Source: Anaeramoeba flamelloides (lineage: Eukaryota; Metamonada; Anaeramoebidae). Taken from it: a stretch of 64,000 nucleotides of DNA. This document shows, piece after piece, positions 60,431 through 64,000 of the stretch. Where the stretch lies: positions 2,728,001-2,792,000 of the forward strand of contig JANTQA010000060.1 in the NCBI GenBank assembly GCA_027625915.1. Reading direction: 5' to 3'. The position numbers and the translations under genes were made by a program. A model generated the notes under the pieces. The model searched no databases and had not been told where the DNA came from. It saw only the letters and a list, made by a program, of their open reading frames with translations. Numbering within the stretch: the first letter of the stretch is position 1; each line of letters begins with the position of its first letter.

Positions 60431-60734
60431 ACTTTTCGTCCTGTTAATAAAGCTTATTTAAAATATAACTAAAATTATAGGCCTTCCATTTATTGATCTA
60501 TTTTATTTATTGTTATCAAGAGTATCACCTTTTTTAAAAAATCTCTAGCTGGGAAAAAAAGGTCTATTTTGGGGGAAAAAAATAAAAATAAATAGAAGGG
60601 ATGAATTTTAGTTTAATTCAACTTTGAAGATATTTACTTTGAGGAAATAATAACTAATAGTTTTGAAAATGTTGTATTCACCTAATAAAACTGAAATAGA
60701 GGAAAAAATTCCTAATTATAATTATTGGCGTGTC

Positions 60735-60900
60735 TGTAGGTTTTTTTTACTCATCGAAATAAACAGAAAATTTAAACAAATTTTCTCTTTTCTACAAAAA
60801 TAAAAAACCAAAAAGTGTTTTACTAGGTTTTCAGAGACTCGAAAGAATTGAGTAAAATCTTTTATTTTACTCTATTCTTTTGAATTCCTGAAAACTTAAT
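60735..60900. repeat. Foldback-related repeat
   Basis: Shares GTAGGTTTTTTTTACTCATC..AATAAACAGAAAATTT organisation and an AGTGTTTTACTAGGTTTTCA block with the foldback families near 13556 and 26680. A short inverted pair around AAAGAATTGAGTAAAATC surrounds the centre near 60860. Confidence 0.4.
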
Positions 60901-61616
60901 TGAAAATTCAAAAAAAAAAATATTTTTGTCAATTTAAATAAATAAATAATTCTTGAATAGTCAAAATAATTAAAATTCCATTCGGTAAATATTTCTAACA
61001 TTTAAAAATACTTTTGAAAACTATTATTAAAAGATCTTAACTGCGAAGAAAAAATTTAAAATAATTTATTGCTATTAAATTTGAAAAAAATATTAATACA
61101 TCATTGAATTTTTATTCTAATTTAAATTGCAAAATATCTTTATAAAAATATATTTTGATCAAAAATTTCTTATTAAATCATAGTGTAGAAAATAAGTGAA
61201 GTTATTATAAAGCAGATAATTAGCAAATGTTTAATTTTTTTTTCAAAAAATTTTTTCATGAAGATTGAGAAACAATGGATCTTGAAACAAAAAAACATTA
61301 TTCAGAACAATAACTGATCAATGAAAAATAGAAAAAATGAAAAAAAGCTTAAATTATGAAAAAAGGATTTCCATTTTGAAATTTCCAAAAAAAAAATTTT
61401 CTATCTAATATATAAAACCTTTAAGTGTATTTAATTTTTATGTTTCTTCTCTACAATTTGAAAAAAATCAATTTTTAACAATTTTGAAAATTGATATATT
61501 TTAACAGTTAATAATATAAACTATTTTTCAAAAATTGTGACTCACTTTATAATGTTAATGGGAGTTGTTCTGAGGGTTTATTTCAGTATTCTTAACAAAA
61601 AAATATTTTCAAAATT

Positions 61617-61790
61617 TTGGGATCAGAATCTTTTTTTCTAATTTTGCAAATTTTAGTTTTGCTTTTTCAAATTTTTGTTTTTCTTTTGTTTTTCTTTTTC
61701 TTTTTCTTTTTTTTGAAAAATTTTTCTTTTTCTTTTTTTTTTTTCTTTTTTTTTTCTTTTTTTTTCTTTTTTTTTGTTTTTAAAAAGATC
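61617..61790. repeat. T/C-rich low-complexity tract
   Basis: Over 150 bases composed almost only of T with regular CTTTTT interruptions. Open frames here (poly-Phe on plus, poly-Lys on minus) are compositional artefacts. Confidence 0.85.
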
Positions 61791-61946
61791 ATGTGGAAAA
61801 AAAGAGAGATCTTCTAAAAGACAAATAATCAATAAGTAAATTTCGACTATGTAATGTCTTTGAAAATGAATTTTTTTAAGCATCGAAAATCTTGTTGTTC
61901 AACTTTTTTTTAGTGAAAGTTTAGTAATAAAAAATCGGTAATACTC

Positions 61947-62144
61947 TTTTCAAAAATTGTGACTCACTTTTTTTTAGTGTTTGTTTTTTTTTTTTTTAAT
62001 ATTTAATATATCTGGTTTTTAAAAATTTTTTAGAATAATTAAAAGTGAATTACAAACCATATTTAGTTATTAATTGTTCTTTAATACTAAAGAATAATTT
62101 TTTTTTTTCAATTTATTATTTCAGGTGAGTCACAATTTTTGAAA
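61947..62144. mobile_element. MITE family 2, copy C
   Basis: Left end TTTTCAAAAATTGTGACTCA, right end GTGAGTCACAATTTTTGAAA, an almost perfect inverted pair; interior matches copies A and B in reverse. A solitary end with the same CAAAAATTGTGACTCAC sequence lies at about 61529-61545, suggesting an earlier partial insertion. Confidence 0.8.
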
Positions 62145-62773
62145 AAATGTTTACTTGAAAAAAAGTGAGAAAATCAGAAATCCTATCAATATTTTTTTTT
62201 AAGCTTGTATAAATTAAATTCATAATCTTAGTAAAAATGAGTTAATCATCAAAAATATTAAAAAAGTTTTTAAGAACATAAATCAGAATTGGAGGGTTTT
62301 TAATAAGTATTGTCTTTAATTGAAATTTTCTCATTTTAAATTGCATCAGGATTGATAAATAAAATTGCCGGAAAATTAATATTTTTTACAAAATATAATC
62401 TTAATAGAACCCAAGTATTATAAATTTTTCATTATTTTTTATTTTTGGATATTTGTGGCAATTTTTACAAATAATTTTTTCTTAGTTTAGTACTTTGAAT
62501 TTAATATTAATTCTTTTTGGGATTTAATCCTCATCATTTATTTCCAATTGAATTTTTATAAAAAAACTTTAAAGGTTCTTTAGATTTTTAATGAAATCTC
62601 AAAAATTTGAAAAAAACAAAAGTTTTCATTTCGTCAATTTTTTTAATCTTAATATAGTTTTCCCTAAGCATCCTATAAGATATTTCTGGTTAAATATTAA
62701 TGATTTTTTCATAAATTTATGATTTTAGAGGGATTTAATTCAACAAAAAAGTACTTTTTACTCCTTTAAAATA

Positions 62774-62971
62774 CAACCAGTTTCACTTTTAAGATACAAA
62801 CTTTCAACAAAATTAAAGGCACAAATTAAAATCTCAAATTAAGCCACAAAATTCAGTTTCTAGAAAAATAAATTGTAAAAAAAAAAAATTACAAATTTTG
62901 TGCCTTAATTTGAGATTTTTTTGTGCCTTAAATTTCGTTGAAAGTTTGTGCCTTAAAAGTGGAACTGACTT
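62774..62971. mobile_element. Mariner-type MITE, family 1, copy C
   Basis: 198 bases flanked by TA on both sides (62772-62773, 62972-62973). Left end CAACCAGTTTCACTTTTAAG, right end read back AAGTCAGTTCCACTTTTAAG. Both arms contain ACAAACTTTCAAC and AATCTCAAATTAAG. Closely similar to 4427-4623. Confidence 0.85.
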
Positions 62972-63737
62972 TACTAATATAATTAAAATAACATGCTGTA
63001 ATTGATAAGATAATAAACTTTTCCGATCTTGATGAAATTGAAATTAAGATCTTTGAAAGGTAATTTATACTTTATAAAAAGTATCTTTCTTGATTTACTT
63101 CCTATAAAAGAACAAAAAATACATTTAAATTTGATCATTTTATGTTTGTTCACAAATAATTTTTTATTATTTTACAAAAAAAAAAATTTTGATTTTATTG
63201 ATTTGTACTGCTTTTTTTTTCAAAACTGGAATATTCTAAATAAAATTTTTGTAATTTTATAAAAAAAAATTATACTCAATTTTTGTTTACAAAATTAATT
63301 AAATATATAATTTAGTTTTTTATGAATAAATTAAAATCTATTTCCAAAATAGTTGGACCAAGTTTATTTTAAAATAACTTTATTAAAAACCAATCCTCAT
63401 AAAACTATTTTGTATATAAATTTATTAATAAACATGAATTAATTCTAAGTAATAATTAAATTCATTTTTTTGTAGGGCATTGCATCAATAAAATATATTA
63501 AATTTTCTGATTTTGATTTTAAAGGGTTATTTTTCAAGTCTCCGAAAATGGTTGGTTTTTTTTTTACCATTTACTGGTAAAAATTGTTCCCAAGAGGGTT
63601 CATCTCAAGAAAATTTACAAATAGAAATGAAAACATATAACTGTTTTTTATTAGATAATTTTTTTTTTTGTATCCTTACCATATTTTCAGTTTTTTCTTG
63701 ATATTAATTATATCTTATTTTCTCTTAAAACGAGATA

Positions 63738-64000
63738 TATATAAACCCGGTTCCAAAAATTTGGACACACCCACAATCAAAAATAGGCAAAAAAACTCAA
63801 TTTATATTTTATTTTTCCAAACCTAATATAAAACCATTTTTAAGGAACACAGTATTACTGTTTTAATAAGTAATCATTTTAATCCAAATAAAAGAAAAAA
63901 ATATAAAACGAAAAAATAAAAATTGGTGTGTCCAAAATAATGAAACAAGTGGAACAAAAAATGTATAGGTAAATTTGTTTAAATTTCACCAACACTTGTT
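63738..64000. mobile_element. Tc1-like element, family 5, copy B (cut by window end)
   Basis: The left end TATATAAACCCGGTTCCAAA, then AATTTGGACACACCCACAAT, and a conserved interior (TTTTAATCCAAATAAAAG, AACGAAAAAATAAAAATTGG, TGTGTCCAAAATAATGAAAC) match 32305-32851. The right end is outside the window. Confidence 0.75.

Larger units (their letters stand above)
58601..64000. other. Gene-poor region to the window end
   Basis: About 5.4 kb with no securely supported gene. It contains a possible LINE 3' end (59640-59800), repeats of families 13 and foldback type (60180-60430, 60735-60900), a long T/C-rich tract (61617-61790), MITEs (61947-62144, 62774-62971) and the start of a Tc1-like element (63738 on). 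Exon-like islands at 62999-63058 and 63476-63550 may belong to an unrecognised gene. Confidence 0.5.

Noticed and set aside
61617-61883. Poly-Phe and poly-Lys open frames
   Set aside because: Produced by a simple T/C-rich tract; no protein signal.

Overview
The window is eukaryotic nuclear DNA that is extremely AT-rich, with long A/T homopolymers. Its widely spaced genes are interrupted by GT-AG introns of 99 to about 4,300 bases. TAA and TAG are the stops I could see, which fits the standard code. Gene content (divergent actin, a CH-RasGAP, a nine-LIM protein, a cAMP-receptor-like seven-helix receptor, and TPR/LRR/BTB proteins with K/E/N-rich runs) points to an amoeboid protist. An Anaeramoeba-like metamonad is my best guess. 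Dictyostelids and Entamoeba have similar proteins but usually much tighter spacing. The assignment is inference, not proof.

Layout: 394-2997 is a single-exon Dbp10/DDX54 DEAD-box helicase for ribosome assembly. 6998-13094 is a nine-exon gene for a protein of about 735 residues with nine LIM domains, in which a ~210-base exon module has been multiplied. 17515-20490 is a single-exon TPR-LRR-BTB protein. 22785-26093 is a TPR-rich protein whose start codon sits alone on a tiny first exon. 30546-35049 is a four-exon CH/coiled-coil/RasGAP protein with lysine where the catalytic arginine finger is expected. 37859-45226 is LSM8, only 95 codons in four exons spread over 7.4 kb. 48257-49381 (minus strand) is actin. 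57294-58600 is a two-exon 7TM receptor.

The space between and inside genes holds many short, decayed mobile elements. I separated several families of non-autonomous DNA transposons with terminal inverted repeats. Some have TA target duplications of the Tc1/mariner type (4427-4623, 42406-42604, 62774-62971; 51461-51935 with an older relative at 5648-6105; 54088-54594; 32305-32851 and 63738 to the window end). There are also a family ending in CAAAAATTGTGACTCAC, a ~430-base family, foldback elements, a near-perfect 375-base hairpin (53116-53490), and fragments of LINE reverse transcriptases. Insertions sit in the introns of LSM8, RasGAP and the LIM gene, so intron growth here is at least partly by transposon insertion.

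How the genes work together: several products (actin, LIM protein, RasGAP, receptor) fit a signalling-to-cytoskeleton theme, but they are separate transcription units and the clustering may be chance. I saw no operon-like or defence-like system, tRNA, rRNA or CRISPR array. The strongest novelty is structural: the modular LIM gene, the transposon-swollen LSM8 gene and the Lys-finger CH-RasGAP.
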